Shown one piece after another: positions 1 through 11,357 of a stretch of 64,000 nucleotides of DNA (positions within the stretch are counted from its first letter, which is position 1; each line of letters begins with the position of its first letter). The notes beneath the pieces are model-generated. The model was not told the DNA's origin. It made no database searches and worked only from the letters and a program-made list of their open reading frames with translations. Source of the stretch: Paguma larvata. Its lineage: Eukaryota; Chordata; Mammalia; Carnivora; Viverridae. The translations under genes and the position numbers were made by a program. The stretch is taken from positions 1-64,000 of the forward strand of contig JAINVK010001252.1 in NCBI GenBank assembly GCA_030068075.1, in the 5' to 3' direction.

Positions 1-457
1 AAAAAAGTATGGTTGAAACCAGCACTAGGAAACTGGTGAAATTCCTATTTTATGCCTATAAAGCGCTGGCACACATAATTTGGAAAATAGTTTGACTATG
101 TATTTGAAGAACCAGCTAATTTCAGTTCTAAGAATAGTTCCCAGGGAGAAAGATGTAATGATAAAGAAGTTTGTCATGGTAACACCTAAAATAACAGATA
201 GAAATTATTTAAATTATATTATCAAGTGATACATTGCACGGAAAAGAAGTAGACATTTAAAATTTTATTTGTAATGCTCAAAATATTTATTACGTTGTTG
301 TTAGCAATAGGAAGAGACTAGAATTGAATAAGTTACAAGTCATAAATATAATGGAATACTATTCAACTTTGAAAAGCAAAAGAGGTAGATCTATATGTAC
401 CAATATGGAATAATCTCCTAAGATAAATTGTTAAGTGTTTAAAAAAATAAACAAGAG

Positions 458-671
458 GGGCACCTGGTGGCTCAGTTGGTTAAGCGTCCGACTTTGGCTC
501 AGGTCATGATCTTCTGGTTTTTGAGAGTTTGAGCCCCGCATCAGGCTCTGTGATGACAGCTCAGCCTGCCCAGCCTGATCAGTTTCTTTGTCTCCTCTCT
601 CTCTGCCCCACCCCTACTCATGCTCTATCTCTCAAAAATAAATAAATGTTAAAAAATAAATTAAAAAAATA
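458..671 (+). mobile_element. Can-SINE (felid type)
   Basis: Full-type SINE with head GGGCACCTGGTGGCTCAG and an AAATAAATGTT tail. Near-identical flanks AATAAACAAGAG (446-457) and AATAATCAAGAG (672-683) form the target-site duplication. Confidence 0.9.
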
Positions 672-799
672 AATAATCAAGAGTCAACCACTATACTATG
701 GTGCTTCTACTTGTATTTTCAAAGTAGACTTACAGCTACACTCTATTAATACAGCTATTAAATTTGCATATCATATTTCTAGAAGCTGGAGATGACAGT

Positions 800-1255
800 C
801 CTCTAGAACAGGGTTGGAATATTTTCTGTAGAGACAGATAAATATTTTGGGCTTTGTGGGCCAAGTGGCCTCCTTAGAACATTTGACCCTGCCAGTGTAG
901 GTATAAAATCTACCATAGGCAAGATGTAAACAAATGGGCGTGGCTGTGTTTCAATTAATTTTTTTCTTTGTGTATATATATATATATTGTTTGTTTATTT
1001 AAGTAATCTCTGCACCCAATGTGGGACTTGAACTCATGGCCCCGAGATCAAGAGCCACACACTCTTCCAACTGAGCCAGCCAGGCACCCTTCCAATAAAT
1101 TTTTCTTAAAATTTCTCAAAAACAGGTGGGGCAGCTCTTTCTGCCCATGCATCCTGTCCCAGTGCTTTAATAAAATCACTTTTTTATAACAAACAAACAA
1201 CAGGTGGGCCAGATTTGGCCTTGGGGCAGTAATTTGCCAGCCCCTCTACTAGAGT
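800..1255 (+). mobile_element. hAT-type non-autonomous DNA transposon relic, split by a SINE
   Basis: Matches a common mammalian element of the form CAGGGTTGG...GGGCTTTGTGGGCC...GGGCGTGGCTGTGTT...CAGATTTGGCCTTGGGG...GCCAGCCCCT. The class is recognised but the subfamily is not assigned. The short SINE at 981-1089 lies inside it. Confidence 0.55.
981..1089 (-). mobile_element. Short Can-SINE
   Basis: Short subfamily: TTTAAGTAATCTCTGCACCC, then GAGATCAAGAG and GAGCCAGCCAGGCACCC. It is inserted in the older DNA transposon; the flanks TTCAATTAATTTTT and TTCCAATAAATTTTT are similar. Confidence 0.8.
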
Positions 1256-1430
1256 TTTGAAGACTATGAAGCAACTGGTTACAACAGGGAAGTGGAATTT
1301 GGAGCACTTAGGAGGGTTTTCACTGAGGCAGAGATTTGCTTTTCTACTTTATATTCCTATACTGAAGGAATTTCTTTTACCTTGTGCATGTATTCCTTAA
1401 AACATTTTGTTTTTCAAATATTGACTTACA

Positions 1431-1654
1431 GGGGCGCCTGAGTGGTTCAGTTAGTTAAAGGTCTGACTTAAGCTCAGGTCATGATCTCACGGTTCATGAG
1501 ATCGAGTCCCGCATCAGACGCTGTGCTGACAGCTCGGAGCCTGGAGCTTGCTTGTGACTCTGTCTGTCTGTCTTTCTGTCTGTATGTCTCTCTCCCCCTT
1601 CCCCACTGTGCTTGCATGGACGCACTCTCTCTCAAAAATAAATTAACTTTAAAA
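1431..1654 (+). mobile_element. Can-SINE (felid type)
   Basis: Head GGGGCGCCTGAGTGG, A-rich tail, with duplicated flanks AAATATTGACTTACA (1416-1430) and AAATATTGATTTGTA (from 1655). Confidence 0.9.
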
Positions 1655-2241
1655 AAATATTGATTTGTAACAATCCAAGAATTTCCCTGAAGAAACTAAC
1701 AGACATGTCATTTGCTTTGTACGGGAAGTGCAGGAAAAAGCAGTAGTCAAGCTGTGGACCCTTTTGTCCCAACACTAAATATCATTCTCATCCCCATTTA
1801 AATTCGTAAGAACCTCTAAACAAAGAAAGATGCAGGAACTAGGAAGAAGGAGAAGATTTTTGGGTGGAGTACAGCTTTTTCCTATTGGATTCAAAGTTCC
1901 TTTGACATTTATCTCAGTGTTGCAGAAAGTTGATTCTTGGTTCTATTTCCATGTCTGTCTTAATAGCCTGGCACATAATTTTTTTTTCCCCCTAATTCAT
2001 CTGTACGGGAGTGGCTTCAACCCTCTTCATGAACTCTGTAGTTTGGTGCTGTCTGGAGCTACTTGAGATACACTAGTTTTTCCTTTCTTTACATTGTGAT
2101 ATCGTGACATTCGGACTGCTTGTAGGCTGAGTGATTTTAGAGAATATGACAGATTTTTAGTTTACGGGACTAGTGTTTTCTTTCTTTCTGTTATTGTACA
2201 TACGTTTATTAAGCCTTTGGTTTGGTTTCCCCTTTCCTCAG

Positions 2242-2369
2242 GTGCTGCTACATCCTCATCCTCTTCTTCCCCTTCATCCAGTTCCATAACAGCTGCTGTT
2301 ATGCTAACTTTAGCTGAACCGTCAGTGTCCAGCGCATCACAAAACGGAATGTCAGTTGAGTGCAGGTGA
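2242..2369 (+). CDS. ARID4B: ARID4B last coding exon (C-terminus)
   Basis: This is the terminal coding exon of ARID4B, the ARID/Tudor/chromodomain subunit that works with SIN3A-HDAC corepressor complexes in the nucleus. A pyrimidine-rich tract ending in AG at 2240-2241 forms the acceptor. The exon opens with GT, which completes a Gly codon begun upstream, then reads Ala-Ala-Thr, a serine/proline run and the ending NGMSVECR before TGA at 2367-2369. I recognise this C-terminus as that of mammalian ARID4B. The upstream exons lie outside the window, so only about 42 residues of a protein of roughly 1,300 are present. The position just upstream of RBM34 on the same strand matches human synteny. 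The identification rests on remembered family sequence and gene order; no alignment was run. Confidence 0.86.
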
Positions 2370-4000
2370 CAGCAGGACTTGCTAAAGCACTTTGCACTTA
2401 ATGGCTGTTGAGGGCCACGTCTTTTTTTATACTGCACAGTGGCACAAAAAAATCAGACAAGCACTATTTTATATTTAAAAATTGTTTCTTGACAAGCTGA
2501 CTTGGCACTTAAGTGCACTTTTTTTATGAAGAAAAAGTACAATGAACTGCTTTTCCTCAAGCAATAATTGTTTCCAACTTGTCTGGGAATTGTGTGTCTG
2601 GTAACTCGAAGGCCTTCCACTGTGGCAAATGGAGGCTTTTCACTGCCTGTAGAGACAATACAGTAAGCAGAGTTGTTAGGTGGGCCAGAACATGTTAAGA
2701 TAACTTACTGTATATGTATTCCCTTGTATTTTGTTAAAGCTGGAACATTTGATATTTTTCCATTTATTTATGAAAAAATATGAACCTATTTTCATTTGTA
2801 CGAGCTAATTGTTTTTTAAAGCAAGTCACCTTAGGGTGGCTTTAATTGTATAAGTCAAGCACTTGTAATAAATTTCAAACCTGCAGTTAACAGGGATATT
2901 AGACATCAGTCCTGGTAACCAAATATAAAGATTCTCTTTAAAAAGATGCTGAACATGTTTACAGGTTTGAATTAGGCTAAAAGGTCTTGCAGTGGCTCTT
3001 CCATGCCCCTTCAAATTGGAATGGAACTACTGTACTTTGCCATTTTTCTATAAATCAGTATTTTTTTTTAATTTTGATATGATACATTGTGTGAAAGAGA
3101 AAATGGCTAATAAACTGTATTAAATCTTAAACATGTATAAAGATTGTACTTAGCCAGTTCAAAGTGTATATTTTATTCATAATGAATTATAAAAGTTATA
3201 TTTTGTGTTTTCTTGTAAATGTTTCTTTTTCCTTAAATACAGATAATTCATTTGTATTGCTTATTTTATTATGAGCTACAACAAGAGGACTTCAGGAACA
3301 AGTAAACTGTATTAGTATGGTTCAAGGTTGTTGATATGAACTGTCTCAAGAGGATGGTTGTTATTTGAAGTATAAATAGCTAATCGGGGTGGTAGGCCTA
3401 TAAAATTAAATGCCTTGTATAAAATCCAAATGAACGCAAACTTGTTTTCACTTGTATTGACTTTATGTTGTATGATTCCAATCTCTGTTCTGTTTGGCAC
3501 TTGTATTTTAATTCTACACCTTTGTAAGACATTTGTATATTGCGGATGTGTTCATTCAAGCTATTTAATACCTGGCACTGTTAATACACAGTACTTTACT
3601 GTACAGACTGTTTTACTGTTTTAATTGTAGTTCTGTGTACTTTTTTTGGACGGGGCTGGCATGTTTTATTTGTTTTCTGGCAATACGACATGTGAGAATT
3701 TCGAAGCGTTTTGTTGTAGATGCTAACGTGTCAGAATCCTTTACATTCAACTTTTCTAAGAAAAGCATTTTCAGTCTTGTAGTGTGTGCTTACAGTAACT
3801 AATTTTGTTGAAAATGGTTTCAAGTTATTCAAATTTGTACAGGACTGTAAGATTTGTTGACAGCAAAACGTTGAAGAAAAAGCTTATAGAATAAAAGCTA
3901 TAAAGTATATATTAGGATCTGCAAACAATGAAGAATTATGTAATATATTGTACAAATGTAAGCAAAGGCTCTGAAATAAAATGCCATAGTTTGTGAATCC
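2370..4000 (+). other. ARID4B: ARID4B 3' untranslated region
   Basis: An AT-rich stretch of about 1.6 kb follows the ARID4B stop and contains no interspersed repeats, unlike the DNA on both sides. That is typical of a conserved 3'UTR. Candidate poly(A) hexamers AATAAA occur at 2867, 3109, 3890 and 3975. The last is followed by a T/G-rich stretch and is the most likely end of the full-length transcript. Many UGUA-type motifs are present, which could bind Pumilio proteins or CFIm; this is inference. The exact end is not proven. Confidence 0.72.
3975..3980 (+). terminator. ARID4B: Distal poly(A) signal of ARID4B
   Basis: AATAAA hexamer with a TG/T-rich stretch 20-40 bases downstream, at the end of the repeat-free 3'UTR. 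Cleavage is expected near 3995-4005. The upstream hexamers at 2867, 3109 and 3890 could give shorter isoforms. Confidence 0.6.
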
Positions 4001-4354
4001 TTGATTTTGTTTCTAAAAGATTAAGTAATTTTAGTTCACTTCTATATGTGACCATTGACTGGAACATACCTCTCCGGCCTATACGATCCAGAAGGGGTTA
4101 ATTGACATACCAAAAAAGAAGAATATTATACTATAGAATGAAAAATCCATTAACCGGATGCAGAATTTTTAAGGCATTTTTATGTCTTTGTATATACACA
4201 CTATAGACTATTTTGTTTGAGTCTGAAGGTGAATATCACTTGGAGGTTTGTCTAAAGAAAAAATTTTTATTTTCTTTAACATGTGGAACCATTACCAGCA
4301 GCTTTTTTTATTTTCTTTTTTCTGGCTTGTAATTTCATGGGCTTTTCCTTTTTA

Positions 4355-4580
4355 GTGCACTCTGCCCCACTGCAGGTTGGAATCATCTGGGCATTGTTCA
4401 AACAATGGTCATTATCACACTGTACCCCTGGCGGCGGTGGGGGGGGTTGGGTAGTGGAGGCTATCCTCCCTTCCCCCCACCCCCAGTCCCCCAAAGAGTT
4501 GCATTCAGTTGGTCTAGGACTTAGATTTAGATCTTTTTTAAAAGGTCTCCGGTGATTTTAATACGCATTTGCCTTTCTCC
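4355..4580 (+). mobile_element. MER20-like DNA transposon remnant (tentative)
   Basis: Contains TGGAATCATCTGGGCATTGT and later GGTGATTTTAATACGCATTT, phrases recalling MER20. Strongly diverged and broken by a G-rich stretch at 4430-4450. Confidence 0.35.
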
Positions 4581-5273
4581 ACATTTTAAAAAATCGGTAA
4601 TTAGGTTTTTTGCCCCATTTAATGAACTTTCCACCAAGAGGCAATCCTTTCTTAAGAACAGTTTTTAAGGCCTAAAAAGCACTTTTGGGATATCTCTGGA
4701 TTTACTTTTACAGAAATCTTTTTAATGGATGACTTTACAGAACAGTGCTTCCCAAAATGAAGTCCTAGGATACTGGTTCCAGGAAATGCTTTGGGAATTT
4801 CATTGCCAAATATATATACTATAGCGTTTTTTCTTCACAGAGATTGAGCGTTAGCATATTAAAAGGCCCTTTATGAAGAGACTCCCGGCTAACTTCATTT
4901 ACCTACTGTTTCCACTCTTACCCGATCATGAAACCCTGTGTTTCAAGAACTGCTAATATCACATACTTTGTGTGTTACAGAAACAGTGCTCTAAAGGAGA
5001 ATGATTCTAAACTTTGTTGGAATTGAGGTGTACACTCTTGGGCCTCTCTCTGCCTTCCTGCCTATTGTCCTTCCTTCCCAACTTCTCTGGAGAGGTTGAG
5101 AATTCATAGTATTACCAGAATTTGACTTAAGTTTTCCTCTGGTCACCGAAACTGTGGTTTATACAACCTAGTTACAACAGATGGTAAAATTAAGAGAGAA
5201 TGTCTTTTACAGTGTTCTCCCAAAATTTTTTTTCCTCCCGAAATCACCTAAGGGTCAGATCTTGTTAATTTTC

Positions 5274-5295
5274 TTTTTCTTTTTTTTTTTTTTTT
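5274..5295 (-). mobile_element. Poly(A)-only retroinsertion
   Basis: A 22-base T tract (one C) lies between two perfect 17-base copies of AGATCTTGTTAATTTTC at 5257-5273 and 5296-5312. It looks like a retrotransposition event that kept only the tail. Confidence 0.6.
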
Positions 5296-6699
5296 AGATC
5301 TTGTTAATTTTCTTAACTGTGGGGAGACTGGGGAAGCTGAAACAGAATAGGGAAGACCACTAACATTTTTTACAAAGTGTTTTTGTCTGTATCTTTCCAT
5401 GAAAAAGGGTCCTTATATTTTAAACTCTTCAGAGGAGTTAAGTGATCTCTAAACAGTTAAAAACCAGTTCTGAACAGCTGTGGGGATGATTTTTTAACTG
5501 TCCAACCACAGCCTCTTTCATCCTCACAAATTATTTTCCTCTAGAAGTGTGTGCTGCCTTTCATTCCTTGTGAGACCATTTCTCCTCCTTTCTTTTAATT
5601 TTAACCTATTTAGGGATTTTTGGCTAACATCATGATGGGTTTTGTGTATATTAGCTGCGATCCCCAAGGAGGAATAGTTTCATGATTTCATTGTGGAGTA
5701 ATCTATGTAAGACCTAATAAAATATGTGCTAAATTGTACAGTCGGGGAAAAGGAGTGCATAGGAGTTTAAAGGGGGTGGTTAATGAGCATACACGGATTG
5801 TGATGACAGATGTGATGGTGACACAGAGGAGATGCAATCCTTAAAGTAACATTTGGGGGAGTTTCATCTGGAAATGGAATGTGTAGGCAAGAGTGGAGAG
5901 GAAGACTCAGTAAAGGCCAGATGTGATGAGGTTGCAGTGCTACAGATAGGAAATGATTCTTGGAATAATGCGAGAGAGAGCGGGGAGGAGAATGGGATTG
6001 GGAGACCTTCTGAAAGAAAAATGAGTAGAATTCTTCATTGGACTGTATAGAATAGATGGAGCCAGATGGGCTTCAGTTGCCAACTGTTGCCAGACAGTTG
6101 GATTTGTCTCATCTTTTGTGAAATACAAGGTCACAGTTACAGGAAGCCTAAATAAGAGACTCAGAAATCAAGACCAGAGCCACGCAGTTGAATATTGTGG
6201 GGTTTTTCCATCAGTCTTTCTGATGTAGTCTATAAAAAGGTCACACATATTCTCAGTGACTTCTTTTAAGCAGCTTTCAGAAAGCAAGTCTATTCTCGAG
6301 TCATAATTAAATCTGATTTTACCACCAAGGTTCTGAAATCAATTACTTAATCATAATTTAATACTTAGATTTTATTACCTAAAAATCAATTTACCAAACG
6401 TTCACTAGATACGGCAAGTAAAATACAGAAATAGGCTAAATAAGACAGCCATTTACATACATAACACTAGTGCAGTTAGATGGTTTGGGGGAAAAAAATG
6501 TAAATAGCTGGGAAATTTTCCTAAGTGAGATATCTGAGCTGTGATTCCTTTTGGGTAAAGGAATAACAAGGGGTAAAAAAGGCTAGAATGTGCGCGTTTG
6601 GGGAGAGAGGAATCTGGGAAGTTAGGCTGAGAAATTAGCAAGAGTTTTGAGTCCCAAGGATCTGGGCAGAGCAGGTGAGAGCTGGAGCCTCCAACTACT

Positions 6700-6840
6700 T
6701 TAAACGTTATTTTGAAATAGTTCAAATACCAGAAAAGTTGCCAGAGCAGTGCAAAGAATGCCCATGTACACTTCACACCGATTCACCAATTATTGTGTAA
6801 CCTACATCTCTGTAACTTCATTTCTTGATAAACCGCCTTC
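6700..6840 (+). mobile_element. Old L1-like 3' remnant (tentative)
   Basis: The phrase TTTGAAATAGTTCAAATACC, followed by AAAAGTTGCC and a run into TTCACCAATTATTGTG, is typical of ancient L1 3'UTR pieces. Subfamily not assigned. Confidence 0.35.
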
Positions 6841-6989
6841 CGTCGTCTTCAGTGATTCAGGGGTTTTCGACCGCGTTTCACTCCGCTTGGAGTGGTACCC
6901 CACACCCAGCCTGGCTGATTCTCATTTATACTTCAGGCCTCAACTACTCCCGAAGACTTCCTTCACTCCCAAGAAAGGTTTCTTTCGAG

Positions 6990-7480
6990 CCTGAAGAGGT
7001 CCAACCTGGCGCCGGAAGCCCTGCGCCCACTCGTCGGGTGTCTCCGGCTCCCACGCTGCCCAGACCGGAAGGGGCGTGGTTCCGGGAGCGGAAGTAGCCG
7101 GGACCCGGAAGTGCGGGCTCGTGTGCTGCCGCTGTCTAGAAAAGCTTCAGGATGGGAACGCCAGTGGAAGGGGAAGAACAAACGGAAGAAAAAGAAAGGT
7201 GCCGAGGAAGGGTGAGTGGCGCTTCTGCCTGGGCAGGGGTGTGCGTTCGGGAGCTCTGGCGGGCGGAGCGGTAGGGCCTGGCGTGGCTGAGTTTCTGGCG
7301 TCGGTGTCTAGAGACGACCCGGACGATCACGTTCGCGGGAATCTGACCGGAGACTATGTGGTTGGACAAGTCGCCAGCAGCTTGTTCCAGAGCAGGCGCC
7401 CTTCCGGAAATAGTACAGCTCGCCTGGCGTCCCTCTTCAGCTCTTCTGAGCCTCAGCTCCAACCCGTGTATGTGCCCGTG
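6990..7480 (+). promoter_or_regulatory. RBM34: RBM34 CpG-rich promoter with ETS motif cluster
   Basis: GC- and CpG-rich DNA around RBM34 exons 1 and 2, with no TATA box. Four GGAAG-type ETS/GABP motifs occur within about 100 bases upstream of the only ATG: CCGGAAG at 7012-7018, CCGGAAG at 7065-7071, GCGGAAGTA at 7089-7097 and CCGGAAGTG at 7105-7113. Clustered ETS sites near the start are typical of housekeeping promoters, here that of a ribosome-biogenesis gene. Transcription probably starts near 7090-7130, which is inferred from motif position. Confidence 0.7.
7152..7211 (+). CDS. RBM34: RBM34 exon 1 coding part (apparent +1 frameshift)
   Basis: The only ATG in the 5' exon is at 7152-7154 and starts M-G-T-P-V-E-G. 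After the GGGG run at 7170-7173 the frame that continues into exon 2 reads K-N-K-R-K-K-K-K-G-A-E-E-G, like the basic N-terminus of mammalian RBM34. The two frames differ by one base, so ATG and body do not connect. No ATG occurs in the body frame upstream to at least 7063. The donor is GTGAGT at 7212. Confidence 0.75.
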
Positions 7481-10400
7481 CCGAAAGTAAGTCACTGAAT
7501 TGTATCCCGAATGTCCCGCTTTTAGAACAAAGCAGTCTGCCTCGCAGGGCATGATTCCTAAGGTGGGGCAGATAGGGTTAATTCTTTTTTTTTTTTAATT
7601 CTTTTTTTAACGTTTATTTATTTTTGAGAGACATAGAGACAGTATGAGCAAGGGAAGGGCAGAGGGAGAGGGAGACACAGAATCCGAAGCAGGCTCCAGG
7701 GTCCGAGCCACCAGCACAGAGCCCGATGTGGGGCTCGAACTCACAGACCGTGAGATCATGACCTGAGCCGAAGTCGTCCGCTCAACCAACTGAGCCACCC
7801 AGGCGCCCCAGATAGGGTTAATTCTAAGTAACCTTGCATTACTGGACATCCAATGAGAGAGAGTATTTGCTAATTTAGAAAGACTACTAAATTATTTTAA
7901 AAGACGAGGTCTCAAACGTAACTTCCAACTTTTAAAAGGAAACCATCAAAAAAAGGAAACGGGATGAGGAGGAAGAAAGTACATCCCAAAGTCAAGGACC
8001 ACTTTTGCAAGAACCTTCACAAAAAATGAAAGCGAAGAAGAAACTTTCTGCTGCAGACAAAAAGTTGGCAAACAGGTCGGTAGAATGGTCTTAAGTTGAT
8101 GTGAAAGAAATTAGATGGTAAAGAAATTGAGATTTTCATGCCTGCAATCTTCAGCTTAGTTTTTTGCTCATTTCATAATTAGAAGTTTTACAGAAAAAAA
8201 CTTTTTATCGTGTAAAATGTCATACATATTCAAAGGTTGAAAAAGATGAGGACAGCCTCATATACCCAGCACCCACAAGTACTAACACTTGGCCGGTCTT
8301 GTTTCATCTCTACCCTTCTTATCTCCCTCATTAAGTGGAAGCAAATTTAAGGTTTGTAAATGCGTAAATACTCCAACATGAAAAAGGTGAGTTTTGTTTT
8401 CCCAGACTCAGAGGTCAGATTTCCCCCATTAGCTTAAGTATGTTTTCATTACAGTTTATTTGATGAAGATCCGAATAGCGGTCTTATCGCAGGCTCCCTG
8501 GCAACTTTCCTGGGTCTGTGAAGCCACTCTCTTCAAGCCCCTTAATTTCTTGTTTCTCTCACCGGGTGATATTGTTAACCTGGTCAGAGAGCTATTCATT
8601 GCTATCTCTTACTTTTTGTTCTCCTACTTAGTATATGTATGCACATCCTTAAGGTTTTTCCTTTCTCTCAGAGAAAAGTGTCTTCCTCTTTGTCGAAGGT
8701 TAATTAGGTCACCGGTGCTGTGAATACCATATATTTCTTTTGTCTCCCTCAGGATTGTTCCCTCAGATGTAGCCATTTGCTTCTCTCTCCTGTGTCTTTC
8801 ATGTGTCTACCACACAAATGGGCTCAAGAGTCTCATCCTAAAAAGAGAAATCCAACAAAACCAAACCCTGTCTTTGCTACCATGCCCTCAGTCCTTCTCC
8901 TCATAGTCAAGCTTTCAGAAAAACTTTCCGCTTGTGTTCTCTTCTTTCTCTTGATCTGTTCTCTCCTCCAGGGCACTTGTTCTGACTTGTTGAATCCGAC
9001 TGTTCACTTGTCATGTTTGTTTTTGTGTGGTCTCCCAGAACTTACGAAGCAGCACGCAGTGAAGGCCTCCTGACCCAGCCGCCATATTGAATAGGCAGTA
9101 CAGCCTGTGTCTCAGGAGTCCTCCCTGTTCCACTCCACGCGGTGGCTTTTCTTCCTGAAGCTCTTAGATTTCTTTGGTCGCAGTCTCTTCTGATTCTCTT
9201 CTTGTCTATTCCTTCTCAGTGTTCTTATGGGTACCTTTTCTCCTGCCTGCTCTGGAAATGTTGATTTCCCTCAGGATTCTGTGGTCGTCTTCCCAGGACT
9301 TTTTTCTACCCTTCATTCTGAACAGTCTTTTTTATGCCCGTGGCTGCACCGTTCTGGTTTCTTTCCTGACCTGTGTATCTGTTTGCCTACTGGCATCTGC
9401 ACCTGTGTATTCTATATACAGTTGACATTTGAACAGTGGAATGGTTAGGGGCACTGACCCCCACACATTCAAAAATCCACATATAACTTTTGACTGCCCC
9501 AAAACTTACTTACTAAATAGCCTACGGGTGACCAGAAGCCTTACCATAAATAGTAGGTGAACATGTATTTTGTATGTTTTATATGTCATGTACTGTATTC
9601 TTGCAATAAAGTGAGCTGCAGAAAAAAAAATGTTGTTAAAAAATCATAAGGGGGGCAACCTGGGTGGCTCAGTCAGGTAAGCGGCCGACTTCAGCTCAGG
9701 TCAGATCTCACAGTCGGTGGGTTCGAGCCCCATGTCGGGCTCTGTGCTGATGGCTCATCAGAGCTTGGAGCCTGCTTCGGATTCTGTGCCTCCCTCTCTC
9801 TCTGCCCTTCCCCTGCTCACAATCTGTCTCTATGTCTCTCAGAAATAAATAAACGTTTAAAAAAAAATTATAAGGAAGAGAAAAAAACCCATTTATAGTA
9901 CTGTACCATATTTATCCAAAAAAAAAAAATCCACGTTTAAGTGGAGTCCAGACCCATGTTGTTCAAGAGTCACCTGCACCTCAAGACTGAGCTGCTTAGG
10001 CTCATCAGCCCTGTTCCTCTGCATGACTGGTACCACCAGCCTTCCAGCCAGTTGCCTGAGCCAGTGACGTGGGAGTCCTCTTATACTCTGTCTTTTCCCT
10101 GCTTATGTAATCGACTGCCAGGTCCCGATGGTGCTGTCTTTTAGTATCTCTTGAATCTGTCGTTCCCTTTCCACCCCTCCCTTGCCCAAGTTGGTCTGTT
10201 GTCTTCTCAAATACATGCAGTTATAACTGTCTCCTTACTGGTCTCCCTTATCCAGCCTTGCCCCCTTCCTAAATATCTTCTGCTCTGCTGCCCAAATGAT
10301 CTTTTTAAGTGACCCCAGCATTTTCAGTGGTTCCTTATGCTCTATGGGAAACAATCTAAGCACTTTCGCCTAACAGCCATGATCTTGACCTGGTTCCTGC

Positions 10401-11326
10401 TTTGCCACACTGTCTTGGTTTCTTTCACTCCTGTTAGGTACTTTATATGCCATAGTGGGCAAAAAAGACAAAACACTAGACATGGACCCTCTCCTTAGTG
10501 GAACTTACGGTCTAGTGGAAGAATAATGTCAAAATTGACTGAGCACTATGTTCCAGACACTGCCCTTCCTCCTCTGAGAAGCCTTTCGTGTTTCTTTTGT
10601 TTTTCTACACCGTTACCATCGTATTGTGAGCTTTGCTTATCTCCTCAGAGGCTAGACTATTGAAAGGCCTTTAATAGTCTCTCTATCTTTGTGTCCCCAA
10701 ATGCTAGAACAGAATAGGAACCTAGTAAATATTTACCGAGTGAATCATTTACTACCCGCGACTCGTATTACCGTTCTCTCCCCTCCTTAAGATCCCGGTC
10801 CAGGGACGCCTACCGGACACAGTTGGGAAAGCATGAGACTCTTGATCTTGGTGTTGTGAGTGTGAGCCCCACTTTGGGTGTAGAGGTTGCTAAAAAAAAT
10901 AAGTAGATAAACTTAAAAAAATACGTACGGTCCCTGTCCGGGTCTCTGTTGGGACGGACGCTCAGATCTCGCTTCTCCATGTGCATCAGTGCTTCTTGTA
11001 TTCGCCATTTCAGAATGTTCTTTTGACAAACAGTCCTTTAAATGTTACAGTTAAAAGTAGGAAATCTGGTTTTCCCTGCTGGCCACGTTGCTTTTACGAA
11101 GTATTTTGCAGCTATATTACCCTTTATCGACCCCCTACGAGTGCTGCAGATCCCCCAGAGTTCCGGAGCAGAGAATGAAACTGGGCATTCATAGAGCGTA
11201 AACTAGACCTCCGCAAGCTTTACAATGAGAACAACTTCCGTTGCTCTGCTGTTACCTGGCAGTTTTAACATATCTTCAAAAATTAAGCTTAATTTTTTTC
11301 TAATCTTTTTTTTTCATACATCATTC

Positions 11327-11357
<31 letters not shown>

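Larger units (their letters stand above)
1..2241 (+). other. ARID4B: ARID4B last intron (partial)
   Basis: AT-rich intronic DNA ending at the acceptor AG at 2240-2241. I see no earlier ARID4B coding exon in it. It holds two full-type SINEs (458-671 and 1431-1654), one short SINE (981-1089) and a hAT-type DNA transposon relic (about 800-1255). Confidence 0.75.
4001..6990. other. ARID4B-RBM34 intergenic region
   Basis: About 3 kb with no SINE of recognisable structure and no coding exon. It contains a MER20-like stretch (about 4355-4580), a poly(T)-only insertion (5274-5295) and an L1-like 3' remnant (about 6700-6840). I can assign nothing else in it. Confidence 0.6.

Noticed and set aside
2162..2437. 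91-codon minus-strand frame over the ARID4B last exon
   Set aside because: It is the complement of the serine-rich ARID4B C-terminus, which has a splice acceptor and known sequence on the + strand.
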